This document shows positions 1-10,829 of a stretch of DNA of 64,000 nucleotides, one piece after another (the stretch's first letter is position 1; the number at the start of each line of letters is the position of its first letter). The notes below the pieces were generated by a model. That model ran no database searches, was not told the DNA's origin, and was given only the letters and a program-made list of their open reading frames with translations. The DNA comes from Macrosoma leucophasiata (taxonomy: Eukaryota > Arthropoda > Insecta > Lepidoptera > Hedylidae). The position numbers and the translations under genes are program-made. Where the stretch lies: the NCBI GenBank assembly GCA_036365455.1, contig JAWQUS010000025.1, positions 25,332,001 through 25,396,000 of the forward strand. Reading direction: 5' to 3'.

Positions 1-237
1 ATGTTTCCACGGTATATTGCGTTGACACGTTGGTGGAAAAAAGGCTTTGTACGTCCGTCAGTGACATAAAGGCTGGTTGATGAAGGTCGGGCAGGTACGG
101 CGCCGCAGCGAAGGGGACAGTGGGACTACTCCGATAACCTTGAAATTAGAAATATAAAATGAACGGAACCAGAAAATTTGCATTGTTAACGAAAAAAATA
201 TATCAAAACCGACCAAGTGCGTGTAGAGCTACGTTTT
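1..237. other. Unassigned edge sequence with a K2 repeat fragment at 195-237
   Basis: No open frame or repeat is recognised in 1-194. At about 195-237 there is a short piece, with the words ACCGACCAAGTGCGTGT, that matches the start of the K2 repeat seen complete at 60405-61043. Confidence 0.4.
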
Positions 238-238
238 T

Positions 239-521
239 TATTTTTATGTTATGGAAGTGATACAAAAGCATGCAGTTCACATTGATGTTAAGTGATAACT
301 GCAGCCTATAGACACCCGCACCAAGACCAGAGGTCAAAATGCAGATGCGTTACCACTCCTAATTTGTTATGCTTCTGTGCCGGAATATACAGGACCGTAA
401 ATTACCACCTGACCGACAACACGATAGTGCCGAACACTACTATTTAGCGGCAAGTATATTAGGTAATGTGTTGGTGCCTACGCCCGCGAGCTCTGTCACT
501 GGAGCTCTTCCACCAGTAAAA
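239..521 (-). repeat. S1 SINE-like repeat, near full length
   Basis: This is a copy of the commonest repeat in the window. In its forward sense an S1 unit starts ACTGGTGGTAGAGCTCC, runs about 285-300 bp and ends in TTACATAAAA with an A tail, which suggests retroposition. No clear tRNA-type A and B boxes are visible, so its RNA origin is unknown. This copy runs in reverse, from a T-rich start to CCACCAGTAAA. Confidence 0.75.
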
Positions 522-917
522 CCACATTGTACATTTATGGAGCTAAATGTATATTATTTTAACAACATTCCAAAACGAATCCAACAAACCTGCGCAGTTC
601 AAGGGTTGGAGTGTCTGAAATAATTATTTTTTTTATCAACGGACGCGACCGTTGCAACTGACGTTCCATTTACAGATAACATTGTGGAGTGCGGAGTCTT
701 TGGATGCGTTTTTTAAAGCTCGAATATCAGTAACTCTGTTGTTTTGAGAAAATGTGGATCGTTTAAAAAGGGACTTGTGGTGACTTTTAGACAAGTACGT
801 TTAAGTATTTTTTTCGCATTATTTACGTTAATTTACTGGGTAAAATCTTTCCAAATAAATCAGCTTGTTATAAAGACATTTTAAATTGGATGAAAATGAA
901 AATATAACAGAGAATAG
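522..917. other. AT-rich sequence, nothing recognised
   Basis: No convincing frame, RNA gene or repeat was recognised here. Confidence 0.4.
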
Positions 918-995
918 TATTTATGGTGGTAGCGCTCCAGCGATGGAGCTCGAGGGCGAAGGCAGCACTAGCATTAATTCACTAGGTAGTGTTCG
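918..995 (+). repeat. S1 fragment, diverged
   Basis: The words GGTGGTAGCGCTCC and GGTAGTGTTCG align with the start of S1. Only the first quarter is left, with an internal deletion. Confidence 0.5.
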
Positions 996-1039
996 TACTA
1001 TATATTTTTTGCAATAAGACATGCGAGTGAACTTTAGAA

Positions 1040-1312
1040 ATTAAAGAAAAAACGAAAAGAAGAATTCGACTTCGGGCAGGAATCGAACCTGCGACCTCAG
1101 GATAACCAGTCCAGCCGCTTTTACCACTAAGCTCCCGAAGTCCCACACCGATGCGTCAAATTTTGCTTTTCCTTTTTGATTTTTAAACGATTTAGTGTTG
1201 GTGAACGACATCCATTGATAACTAATAGCTAATTAATAGCTATACAACCGATATGATAGACTTTGCAGTTTATACATTATCGTTAAGATGTCGCCCTTAA
1301 TAATTGTAGGTA
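1040..1312 (-). repeat. TF-family copy, old subfamily, with tRNA-like core at 1069-1141
   Basis: On the minus strand the core begins ACTTCGGGAGCTTAGTGG and ends CCTGCCCGAAGT. The 7-bp acceptor pairing and a 5-bp T-arm stem (GCAGG/CCTGC) around TTCGATT are intact. The outer sequence at 1240-1312 matches the far end of the younger TF copies (a CAACCGATAT word and a CCCTTAATAATTG word). It is clearly diverged from the main TF group, which has ACTTCAG instead of ACTTCGG. Confidence 0.65.
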
Positions 1313-1837
1313 CCCTTTATTTTTTGCAATTTCTCTTTCGGTTTTTTCTTTATTTTCTAGACAGTGATCGCCACTATCGTGTTCCGGTCAGGTGGAAATC
1401 TACAGCCTCTGGTTTCACGTAGATGCGTTCTACAGTTTATAGGCTCCAATATTATATCAATGCTTGTTTCTCTCTATACCTCTATCTTTAATTACAGTGA
1501 GTATTGCTTAGGTTTGATTCTTTCGTGCTGGAAATTATGGGACCCTACATGATCATCTAACTGGAAAAAGATATTACTGAAGATTATTGCTGCTGAAAAT
1601 GACTACTATAAAATCGATGACATATTTTTTAAGAGTTTATTTTTAGAAAGGAAATGCTGAGTTTCTTGCGTTGGGATTTTTTCAGCATATATCAGCCTTT
1701 TGAACCCTGTCAGTGAATCACAAAGAATGCCTCCTTTTTGGACCAAAGTACCATTTAGCGGCAAGTATATTAGGTAATGCGGTGGTGCCTACGCCCGCGA
1801 GCTCCGACACTGGAGCTTTATCAGTAAATACTATATA
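1313..1837. other. Mixed AT-rich sequence with S1 scraps
   Basis: A weak S1 trace lies at about 1366-1450 (CACTATCGTGTTCCGGTCAGG). A clearer reverse S1 piece lies at about 1757-1828, including the AGCGGCAAGTATATTAGG word. Nothing else is recognised. Confidence 0.5.
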
Positions 1838-2244
1838 TTTTATTTTAAAGAAAAATGGAAAGAATTTGACTTCAGGCGAGACTCGAACTCGCGGCCTACT
1901 GGGAATCTAGTCCAGCCGCTCTTCCAATTGAGCTACTGAAGTCCTGCCCGATTTGTCAAATCTTTCCTTCACATTTTTATTGCACTGCAAAGTCTATTAT
2001 ATCGGTTGCCTAACTAGCATAGTTGGCAATAGATGGCGCTGCTGCTACCATAAAGCAATGCAATAAAAATGTGAAGGAAAGATTTGACAAATCGGGCAGG
2101 ACTTCAGTAGCTCAATTGGAAGAGTGGCTGGACTAGATTCCCAGTAGGCCGCGAGTTCAAGTCTCGCCTGAAGTCAAATTTTTCTTTCCATTTTTCTTTA
2201 AAATAAAATATATTTCACAAGCATGTGTTAATGCGAAATAATAT

Positions 2245-2248
<4 letters not shown>
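1838..2248. mobile_element. TF foldback element, inverted dimer
   Basis: Two 74-nt tRNA-like modules face away from each other: minus at 1869-1942 and plus at 2101-2174. They share a central spacer containing the GATGGCGCTGCTGCTACCAT word. The left arm stops at TTTTATTTTAAAG. The right arm carries the longer terminal sequence with TTCACAAGCATGTGTTAATG. The plus module has base changes in the B-box region (GAGTTCAAGTCTC). The right end runs into a TA microsatellite, so a target duplication cannot be read. Confidence 0.75.

Positions 2249-2280
<32 letters not shown>
2249..2280. repeat. TA microsatellite
   Basis: Uninterrupted TA dinucleotides adjoin the end of the TF element. Confidence 0.9.
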
Positions 2281-2281
<1 letters not shown>

Positions 2282-2725
2282 CCAGGTGCTTATAATTACT
2301 TTGTTCTAGTTATGACCTATCATTAAATACCACCTCCACGATAGCCTAGCTCCAATGTTCCAATAGCTCTCGATTTATACATCCATCGAGCTGGCTCATT
2401 CATTCGAGAACATTTGTTGTTGCTGTCGGTAAATGTTTTTTGTCGACACTACAATAAATTAGGTCAACGTTCGTCGAAGTGGTTTATTTGAGTGTGAATT
2501 TATTAACGACCTGAATTCTATGTTTCTAATATAGGTTTTAATGAATCAACAAGGCCACGTACGAGACACACGAAGATAGGTAATGGGATATCAGGTGCTT
2601 CACGGTCTCTATAAGTGACTTGGCATGAAAATACAGAGAAAACCAAAAAAAATGTAATGAAATACATTTTTAGTTCAGGTGTAGAGACATGGAACTCAAA
2701 CTAGGTATAGTTAAGAGTTCCATGT
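2281..2725. other. Mostly unassigned, with an old LINE 3' fragment near 2540-2645
   Basis: GGGATATCAGGTGCTTCAC followed by GACTTGGCATGAAAATACA resembles the 3' end of the LINE family at 14853-15182. The match is weak and degraded. Nothing else is recognised. Confidence 0.35.
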
Positions 2726-2734
2726 CCTTAAAAT

Positions 2735-3281
2735 GGGTCTTGGGGCGTTTCGGTCCGCTCGTGTTTCGTCCCGCGGACCGAAACGCCTAACAATGCCTTC
2801 TGAATGGGTCGATTCGGTCGGCGGGACGAATCACCCCATATTTTTTTATTATAGGGCGATTCGTCCCGATATAAGTACCTGATTTGAAAGATTTAAGTAC
2901 AGTTGGTTACAAAAAATTGAGAAGTAAATAAAATGCAATGTAATATGATAAAATTTATATTTACCTACACAAAAATAAACTTAAACAAATAAATCACATA
3001 AATCAAATTAAATATTGCACACACACACACAGAACATTAATCATATGTAGTATATTATCAATCACTTAAAAACACTCAAATAATTGGTGAACGAAAGTAT
3101 TTTTTTTTGTATTCGACTGTACATGATAATATAATTGGACCGAATCTACCCATTTAAGAAGAACTCTTGGGCGATTCGGTGCACTTTCTATTTGTGGGCC
3201 GAATATCCCCATGAATAAAATGCCTATAGGCGTTTCGGTCCGCGGGACGAAACACGAGCGGACCGAAACGCCCCAAGACCC
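2735..3281. mobile_element. MITE with long palindromic terminal inverted repeats
   Basis: The ends are inverted copies of about 55 bp, starting GGGTCTTGGGGCGTTTCGG on the left (2735 onward) and finishing in its complement at 3281. An 8-bp duplication, CTTAAAAT, flanks it (2727-2734 and 3282-3289). An 8-bp duplication fits hAT-, P- or Merlin-like cut-and-paste elements. Each terminal repeat is itself a palindrome: GGCGTTTCGGTCCGC, 14 bases, then its exact complement. Further partial copies of the CGATTCGGT word lie inside. It encodes no transposase. Confidence 0.8.
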
Positions 3282-3497
3282 CTTAAAATATGAAATAAAA
3301 AAACCTTTCGAAAAGTCATAAAGCCCTTTTGCATTGACACATTTGATTTGCTTCTGAACCCGAAATTTCAGTGGTGAAACCATATTTTTACTTAAAGTGC
3401 GGACCCAAAACCTACGGATTCCTTCGCGTCCCTCGGGATGACTCGGGTCAGATTGTATCAAGCAGTTAAGTAGCCTGTCATGTCTGGAGCGGACATT

Positions 3498-3643
3498 TTG
3501 TGTAAGCCATAGATTTGCTGCGACAACTAGTAATCCACTTTGACGTGGATTACGCACTCGATGAAAGTAACGTTAATCCGCAGGAAGTGAAATATGAGGG
3601 ATCAAAACCTGTGTGGGGAGAATTAATAAATTGCGGACTTGTG
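3498..3643. repeat. Direct repeat I, copy 1
   Basis: This 146-bp block starts TTGTGTAAGCCATAG and ends TTGCGGACTTGTG. A second 146-bp copy lies at 4182-4327. Homology extends upstream (a word like AAAGTCATAAAGCCC at about 3310), but copy 1 has about 170 extra bases before the block. An open frame on the minus strand crosses it but resembles no known protein. Confidence 0.65.
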
Positions 3644-3769
3644 GTTTGCTAGTTTTGGGTTATCACGGTATAATGGTAAGATTGATTTTTTTTTTATATT
3701 TCTGACTATAATATAATAAAAATTATACACATAAATATATCCATTGTTTACACCTGGACATTCTATTCC

Positions 3770-3935
3770 AGTGACGGAGCTCGCGGGCGTAGGCACCACC
3801 GCATTACCTAATATACTTGCCGTTAATGGTAGTGTTCAGCACTATCGCGTTCCGATCAGGTGGTAATATACGGCCCTGTAATTTTCGGCACAGAGGCATA
3901 ACTCCTTAGACCTCAGGAGTGGTAACGCATCATCA
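3770..3935 (+). repeat. S1 repeat, 5' half
   Basis: S1 sequence from GTGACGGAGCTCGCGGGCG to GGAGTGGTAACGCATC, truncated before the A-tailed end. Confidence 0.65.
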
Positions 3936-4181
3936 TAATAAGTACCTACCTACACTTGAACATAGTATTCCTTTTACAAAAGTAATTGACAGTGTGGTCC
4001 ATAAGCACAGGGATTTGTCGGGGCTCCCCATGATTTCTGCTTCGAATACCTATAACCATAGTATTATTTAAATTGTATAAAAACACTGCAGTATCACTTA
4101 TGGATTCCACTTTTCATCAATATGACTTATAAGCTTATGTATGTAAAAAAAGGCTACCAAAAAGTCACAAAGCCCTTTATA
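3936..4181. other. Unassigned
   Basis: Nothing is recognised apart from the short upstream extension of direct repeat I at about 4159-4181. Confidence 0.35.
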
Positions 4182-4327
4182 TTGTGTAAGCCATAGCTTT
4201 GCTACGACAACTAGTAATCCACTTTGACGTGGACTACGCACTCGATGAATGTAACGTTAATCTATAGCAAGTGAAATATTAGGGATCAAAACCTGTGTGG
4301 GGAAAATTGATAAATTGCGGGCTTGTG
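4182..4327. repeat. Direct repeat I, copy 2
   Basis: Same length as copy 1 at 3498-3643, with scattered substitutions and no obvious gaps. The same strand and the 0.68-kb spacing suggest a local duplication or two insertions of one element. Confidence 0.65.
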
Positions 4328-4552
4328 TGTCAATATTATTTGGTTTTGTAACTTTACTATAAATGATAAGATTTTTTTTTCTTTGGGTAAAGCTTGGAAG
4401 CACGTGTTTCAGCTGGAGTGATGATGACGATGTATTTTCCTTACCTACTTCTTTTATTTTTCATTTATTTACATTCTCACACAATATACCAAAATAGAAC
4501 TAATTTGTGATAAATGAATCACAGTATTACATTCCCTATAAATTGAATTGTA

Positions 4553-6720
4553 TACACGTCAGCCCATTCTTCCAGCCAGCCTTGAGGCTATAATTTACCC
4601 GATAGTAACATTAATTGAATTGCCTTCAACTTTCCTCGCGCCCGGCTGCGGTAAAAGTTGTATTCAGCCGGGGCCTGTCTCAAAAATTAGCGCGCTCTGT
4701 AGATACGATGCGGCGTAAATTTTACAAGCATATTATTTTTTTTAATTTAAGTCATTAAAGTTCTTTGAATAGTCAATCCCGTAGGAGATGCAAAAATGCC
4801 CTAATGGCCCAATGCTCAAACATAACTTAATTGTAAGCTGCCCTCAAATATGAGTAATCGGTGTCTTTTTTATTTGCACGCGTTTTATTGAAACGAAAGA
4901 CATTTAAGTCCCGCTAATATTTAAGTGACGTTTCAGTAGGTATTCGGCCGTAAGTTATCATTTAACATTCTATAGGGGAAAACATTTTTAAGATCGGTTA
5001 AATAGTTATAGAAAAAAAGATTTACTAACTAACAATGACACTGTTTCTATTTTTATGATATTAGTGTTGATTTAGCTATATTATTTTATTTTTGTTTTTA
5101 TATTATTTCGTATTAACACATGCTTGTGAAATATATTTTATTTTAAAGAAAAATGGAAAGAAAAATTTGACTTCAGGCGAGACTCGAACTCGCGGCCTAC
5201 TGGGAATCTAGTCCAGCCGCTCTTCCAATTGAGCTACTGAAGTCCTGCCCGATTTGTCAAATCTTTCCTTCAAATTTATTTCCTTGCTTTATGGTAGCAG
5301 TAGCGCCATCTATTACCAACCATGCTAGTTAGGCAACCGATATAATAGACTTTTTAGTTTGTTGAATATCGTAAAGAAGTCGCTTTTACCCTTAATAAAA
5401 TATTATTTTATTTTTCAAAATAATAATTATGTTACATCTGAAATTAAACTCTCCAGCATTAGCGACACATTCCGAGACGTTCACAAGCCATTGTTCCAGT
5501 GGAAGCCTTTGAAGACATAATTTACCCGATAGTAACATTAAGTGAATTGCTTTCAACTTTCCTCGCGCCCGGCTGCGGTAAAAGTCGTATTCAGCCGGGG
5601 CCTGTCTCAAAAATTAGCGCGCTCTGTATCAGATACGACGCGGTGTAAATTATAATCGGATTATTTTCTATGCCACAAAATAGAATTGCTTTCTTAATCA
5701 TCGTTGAAAAGTGTAGCTGATTTGTTAAAAAGCCGTGTATTTTAGAATAGATACGTATGTAAAAGTTAATATTTTTGAGTATAAATAATCCCATAAGATA
5801 TCAGGCAAAAATAACCTTTGTTACTATTTAGTATTCTAAGGCGAAAAAATATTTGTAAAACAGACCAATAGGTTTAAACGAATAGATTTACTAAACTACA
5901 ATCAACACTTTTTTTTTATAATATTAGTATAGATTTATATAATTATATTTTTCAAAATAATATGTAACATCTGAAACAAACATTCGCGACACATTCCGAG
6001 ACGTTCACAGACCATTGTTCTAGTGAAAGCCTTTGAAACGATAATTTACCCGATAGTAACATTAATTGAATTGCCTTCAACTTTCCTAGCGCCCGGCTGC
6101 GGTAAAACTTGTATTCAGCCGGGGCCTGTCTCAAAAATTAGCGCGCTCTGTAAGATACGACGCGGTGTAAATTATAAGCGGAATATTCTTAAGGTCACAA
6201 AATCTTTGTATTCGTACATATTATTGCAATAGAATCATTGAGTGTAGTATGTAAATTATTATATACTTAAAGAATTTTGCGCCTTCGTATTTAGTCGGGG
6301 CCTCAGTCAAAAATTAGCTCACTCTGAATACAATGCGGTGTGAAGTATAAGCGGATTACAATTTTGAACCAGAAAATCGTTATTATGGTTCCTTCATTCA
6401 CTTTAAAAAATGTACCTGTGTGGTAAGTGTGGTAACACGTGTGCTACGTGCAACGTACATATCATAAGATATTTGTAAGCGTAGTATAACAAAATACCTT
6501 ATTTAAAATGGCGCCACATAACTTTTGATATGCAACAGATTATTTCATTATTCTTCAAGTGGAAGCTTTTGAAACTATAATTTACTTAATGGTAACATAT
6601 TGAATCCTACAACTCCTCACGCTGATAAAAGTTGTATTCAGCCGGGGCCTGTCTCAAATATTAGCAGGCTCAATCGATACGAACGAGATGGTGCAATATA
6701 TAGGCCGATATATTTTTTTG
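4553..6720. repeat. Tandem array of about 0.5-0.6 kb units (family J)
   Basis: The same core, including GCGCCCGGCTGCGGTAAAA, a GTATTCAGCCGGGGCCTGTC word and AAAAATTAGCGCGCTCTG, occurs in one orientation near 4638, 5563 and 6089, with partial copies near 6290 and 6630. Sequences between the cores are also related (for example AGATTTACTAA near 5020 and near 5885), so this is a tandem array and not scattered insertions. The first interval is longer because a TF element is inserted in it. No coding capacity is evident. Confidence 0.7.
5094..5399 (-). mobile_element. TF element, single unit, with 16-bp target duplication
   Basis: The element is flanked by ATATTATTTTATTTTT at 5078-5093 and 5400-5415. 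On the minus strand it runs from a TTTATTAAGGGTAAAAGCG start, through the tRNA-like core (5170-5243), to a GCATGTGTTAATACG-type end. The long duplication suggests LINE-type target-primed insertion. Unusually for a SINE, the tRNA-like part lies mid-element and not at the 5' end. It interrupts the first unit of the J tandem array. Confidence 0.85.
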
Positions 6721-7387
6721 AAACCACGCACTGATATTGCTTCTTTCATTATCTCTGTAGAGTATAGATATGTAGTAGAAAAGCATACGAGAGTCAAGCT
6801 CGTCACTTTCCGTGCCTGTTTTACATTTATCACTTCAGGCATGCACGCGAATTTTAAAAACGGTTTATTATAGTGAAATATGTCGTTAAACCATCAGAAG
6901 TTAAGCGTCTTATACCTTAGACCAATCAAAAGCACTTCTAAGTCGGGATGCTTTTGGGAGTTTTGGCGGTAGATTAAGATAATTAAAATACTTGACGTCG
7001 AAGTGAGAAGAAAGTGAGTGAGAAATATGTCGGATTTTTACAAGCTCAATATTTATGAGGATTTATTATTGACGGTTATTAATTGTTATGTCGATAATGA
7101 TCGTGATATAAATATTTATTTTAATACGTTCCAATCAACTGAAATTGTGATGAACAAAATGAAATGGCTGAATATTCGTATTGTTGCGATGATAAGAATG
7201 TATAAATAAAAATAATGTATAGTAAAATATATTTCACGGAGTTTTGTATCATCATTGAAATGATAACTGTCGAAGAACTGTCTGAGCATTAACGCAATTT
7301 TTTTTCTATTCACAAGATTCACGAAGGCTTTCAAATGTTGGTGACATTGGAAAGTACTCGTAGTATCTTGCTCCATAAATTAATATA
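6721..7387. other. AT-rich, nothing recognised
   Basis: Short frames on both strands have AT-driven composition and no family resemblance. Confidence 0.4.
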
Positions 7388-7620
7388 GGCTGATGTCTTC
7401 CAGTGGTAGCAAATACCTGCTATGCTGGGGTTGGACACCCCGGTTGAGAAGTAAGTGTTCCCAGAAGTAATTTTTCATATATCGGTTGCCCAGTACCACC
7501 CTCGGAGTTTGGTTATATCCACATCCGGAGATGTCAATAGGCTCGCAACCTGTTAAATGGGACGAAGCGTAACTGGCAAATAGTGATTGCTTGCGTGTGT
7601 GCTTGAATGCATGCTCTTAA
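7388..7620 (+). repeat. TE tRNA-derived SINE, strongly diverged
   Basis: The words CAGTGGTAGCAAATACCTGC, CCACCCTCGGAGTTTGG and CAATAGGCTCGCAACCTGTT follow the order of the clearer TE copy at 30186-30500. The A-box region is only partly kept. Confidence 0.5.
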
Positions 7621-7639
7621 AGAGGTAGCCATACATTTA

Positions 7640-7800
7640 CGATTCAAGCGCTGTCTCGATCACCAATTCGCATGACAAGCGGGGTGATTATGGTATATTC
7701 AATCCAAAATGACGTACGACGCTGTTGTGAACATCGTTGGAGAGTGCCTATGTCCAACTATGGGCGTGATTTGGCTACAGTGATGTTGATATTATAGACA
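7640..7800 (+). pseudogene. RTE-type LINE 3' tail, degraded
   Basis: GAGAGTGCCTATGTCCAACTATGGGCGTGATTTGGC resembles (in two quoted halves) the terminal FVQLWAWFG-like end of lepidopteran RTE LINEs, but no frame stays open. Only the last about 150 bp can be traced. Confidence 0.4.
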
Positions 7801-8860
7801 ATGAAGAATATTGCGGCAGTAGCTACTATCCAAAACTGAATTATCTCTGCAATTTGTATATAAAGCTGAGGAAATATTTAAACTAGCTGATTCAGATTTC
7901 TCTAAAACAACTTTGTCGAGTCCATACAATAATCCAGTTCTTGGCATAATTCTGCACCAAAACTTGCTGGAACTTTTGTGAATTCATAGACTTGTATAAT
8001 TAAATGAACTATTATTTACACGAATAACTTTGGAATCCCAGTTGGGCGCCATAAGTTTTTTGGTCCTTTGCGCCGGACTTCCTAATAACAGTTTGAAATT
8101 TAAAATTATTTCCTTTTCTGTCTTATTATTCATTCCAAATTCAAAGTACTTCAAATTACTAGTAAGTTTTATTGCGTAATGGTAAGTCTTAAACGCTTAT
8201 GAATACGTGTTGCCTTCATTTATTTGAAATCAATCCATGCGTGAAGTTTTTCTTTATTAAAAAGATTTTTTCAAATAGTGTATTTAAGTAAGAACGTCGA
8301 AATCCATTTTATAAATCTGATGTCTTGATGTAAAACTTTCAATTTGATGATAATTTTATACACAATATATTTTATAAAATAATAAAGTGTTTCCTTATTA
8401 AATTTGTTTCAAACAAATAGTCAGACTAATGCAGGAATGAAATTATAATTGTTTTTATTTTTTTATCTTTATGTAAAACAATTTTTGAGAAACACATCGA
8501 TTTTCAAATGTCACATTCTCAAACTTCTTATGAAACAAGTGTGATTTATAACGATGTTGACTTTTCTCATATATTGGAAAATTTTGTAACTCTGCCCCAG
8601 TTTCCGCAGCGAAAAAACTTTGCATGTCAAACTTAGGTCAAAATCAGCGAGGCTTGAATATTTGAACTGTTGTTTCACAGAGTGCATTCGTAAAATGCTC
8701 GTTCTGCGTGAAACGGATTTTGTTTTGTTTAAATATATTTCAAAGAGAGACATTCCTATTGCCTATAATAATATATAGGTCTGTGCTTTGACCGTAGTGC
8801 TGTGAGAGATAGGCCTTAAAAAAGATGTTTTTTTTAGTGAATGAAATATTACTATTTTAA
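7801..8860. other. AT-rich, nothing recognised
   Basis: No frame with family resemblance and no repeat shared with the rest of the window was found. Confidence 0.4.
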
Positions 8861-8861
8861 G

Positions 8862-9655
8862 CTTCTGGCTAGACCACCGCATACCTTTACTGATTTAATG
8901 GTGGTAGTTCCAGTGTCGGTTCTACCCAATATCTCTGCCACCAAATGGTAGTGTTTAGCACTATTGTGTTCCGGTTGGATGGTTATGTATAGCCCCGTAA
9001 TAATAATAATAATCCTCCTAGCCGTTTTCGGCTCCGGCGACCGCTTCATCTCTCACTGGCGTCTCTCATGCGCTCTCATGTGACTACAATAACCACCTTT
9101 GTTGACGAAGGATCTCGAACAAAGGGGGCAAGTGAGAGCACCGTTTATGTAATTGTAACTGATTGCCGCTGGTGGTCGGGCTTTCAGTTCATCACGCTTT
9201 GCATCTAATTCAGTACGCCGACGGATCTCAAAGTCAAACACTTTGTTCTTTACTAATGACCTCCAATCACCGCGGTTAGATGCAAGCGCCTCCCACTGCG
9301 ACGGATCTAGGTCACAGCGGTTCATATGTCGCTTAAGCACATCCTTATATCTAAGGAGTTGTCCGCCATGCTTACGCTTGCCCTCCTGGAGTTCTGAGTA
9401 AAGGATGCGCTTAGCCTATCTTCCGTCCGACATTCTATATATATATGGCCACACCATCGAAGCTGCCTTCTCATGAGGTACGACTCAATACCCCCGTAAT
9501 AACTATCACAAATACATAACAAGTAAGGTCTCAGGGTATCTACGGATCAGCATTTTGACCTTTGGTTTTTGTGTACGTCTATAGATATTTATCATCAATG
9601 TGAACTGCATGCTCGTTTGCCACCTCCCTTACATAAAGAAACCTCGCATCTATCT
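8862..9655 (+). repeat. S1 subfamily copy split by a LINE insertion
   Basis: The S1 start half lies at 8862-9003 and resumes at 9492, running to the A-rich end near 9655 (TTACATAAAGAAACC). The join restores a sequence like that in the S1 copy at 15262-15490, where GTGATAGTTATTACGGGGCC is uninterrupted. This is a second S1 subfamily with a shortened middle. Confidence 0.75.
9004..9491 (-). pseudogene. 5'-truncated LINE: reverse transcriptase C-terminus with C2H2 finger
   Basis: The insert is bounded by an 11-bp duplication, CCCCGTAATAA (8993-9003 and 9492-9502), and on its minus strand ends in an ATT microsatellite tail. The minus-strand frame 9053-9340 contains a [16 protein letters not shown] segment. 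It ends in a C2H2 zinc finger (C-x2-C-x12-H-x3-H, CPLC...HMRAH), as in the tails of several animal non-LTR polymerases. An LRWCGHI motif upstream (about 9440) is in another frame, so the copy carries at least one frameshift. It is non-functional. Confidence 0.75.
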
Positions 9656-10024
9656 GTTCCTGAGTTGTATTATTATGTTTGATTCTATCACGGCATATTA
9701 TTGTAGGTTTTTATTTTTTGATCATGTTCTATTTTTGAATGACTTTATGTTATTCAGTTTAAGTTCATAAACATGTCCTTTTTGTGAACATGTTTTCGTA
9801 ACTCCCTTAATAACTACGTATATTTTTTTTGTTAAGGATAAGAAGTCCCAAAAATAATTTGTTTTGAAAATAGAAACGTAATTTATTTCAATGCATTTTA
9901 TTTATAAAATTCTTGACTTCACTTTATTCTGTTTAACGACAGATGAATTTTTTTACTGATATAAATGTTCTTTGTTTTTAAACATATCATACATGATATG
10001 CGCTTTTTTGCGTTATGATGCGCG
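9656..10024. other. AT-rich, nothing recognised
   Basis: Nothing beyond the start of the palindrome described next. Confidence 0.4.
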
Positions 10025-10068
10025 TTTTTTTTTACATCATACGCTACAGCGTATGATGTAAAAAAAAA
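10025..10068. repeat. Perfect 21-bp palindrome with 2-base loop
   Basis: Nine T, then ACATCATACGCT, AC, AGCGTATGATGT, nine A. All 21 pairs match. It abuts the start of a K1 repeat. Confidence 0.9.
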
Positions 10069-10684
10069 CGGTCAAGTGCGAGTTCGACTCGCATGGTGAG
10101 GGTTCCGTAATTTAAATAAATATTTTCGAAAATATTACAGATTTAAAATGCAGGGACATAGCGGTTACGGTGGTACCGGCAGGGGGGTTATATTATTAAG
10201 AATTTTCGATTTAATTTGAATACTCAAACTTATAAGTTTTCCAGTAATCTATAGGCAAAGAACTATTTTCCACATTTTTTTCAAAATTTTAAGTTCAGTA
10301 GTTTCGGAGATAGGGGGGGAATGGTAAATTTTTGTCGTTTTTCTTAAATAACTTCAAATTTGTTTATGCAAACATTATAAAAAAAATATATCTGAGAAAT
10401 TGACAATAACTTCTTTCATTTGATATATCACACGACACAGACTACGATTTTTTTTTTAAATTTTCTGATTTATCCTCCGAAAGTGGCCCCCTTGTTTAAA
10501 ATTTATTATTTTACTTGACGTGTTCATCTTTGGGTCACCAATTTACATATATTCATCAAATTTCAACTCAATCGGTAGAGTAGTTTCGGAGCAAATTGGC
10601 TGTGACAGACGGACAGACAGATAGACGCACGAGTGCTCCTATAAGGGTTCCTTTTTTCTTTTTAAGGTACGGAACTCTAAAAAA
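10061..10684 (+). repeat. K1 dispersed repeat, about 620 bp
   Basis: The start GTGCGAGTTCGACTCGC resembles a Pol III B box within a short inverted repeat. The unit then runs through GAGGGTTCCGTAATTTAAAT to a GGTACGGAACTCT end. A second copy in opposite orientation is at 62781-63329. The internal CGGACAGACAGA-type stretch near 10610 is a small microsatellite-like tract. No frame is conserved. Confidence 0.7.
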
Positions 10685-10829
10685 CTAACGCTTCTAAGAA
10701 CAACGTCTGTGAGATCGAGCGTTGTTGAGTTCATTTTCTCAGAACAGTGAAAGGCTGATCCTTAGCGCCGTATCACACTTGTGATTTCTTATGATAACAC
10801 ATGTGAATGAAACATTTTACAAGCAATAA

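Noticed and set aside
3066..3557. 163-codon minus-strand frame as a gene
   Set aside because: It crosses the boundary of a MITE and a repeat and has no family resemblance.
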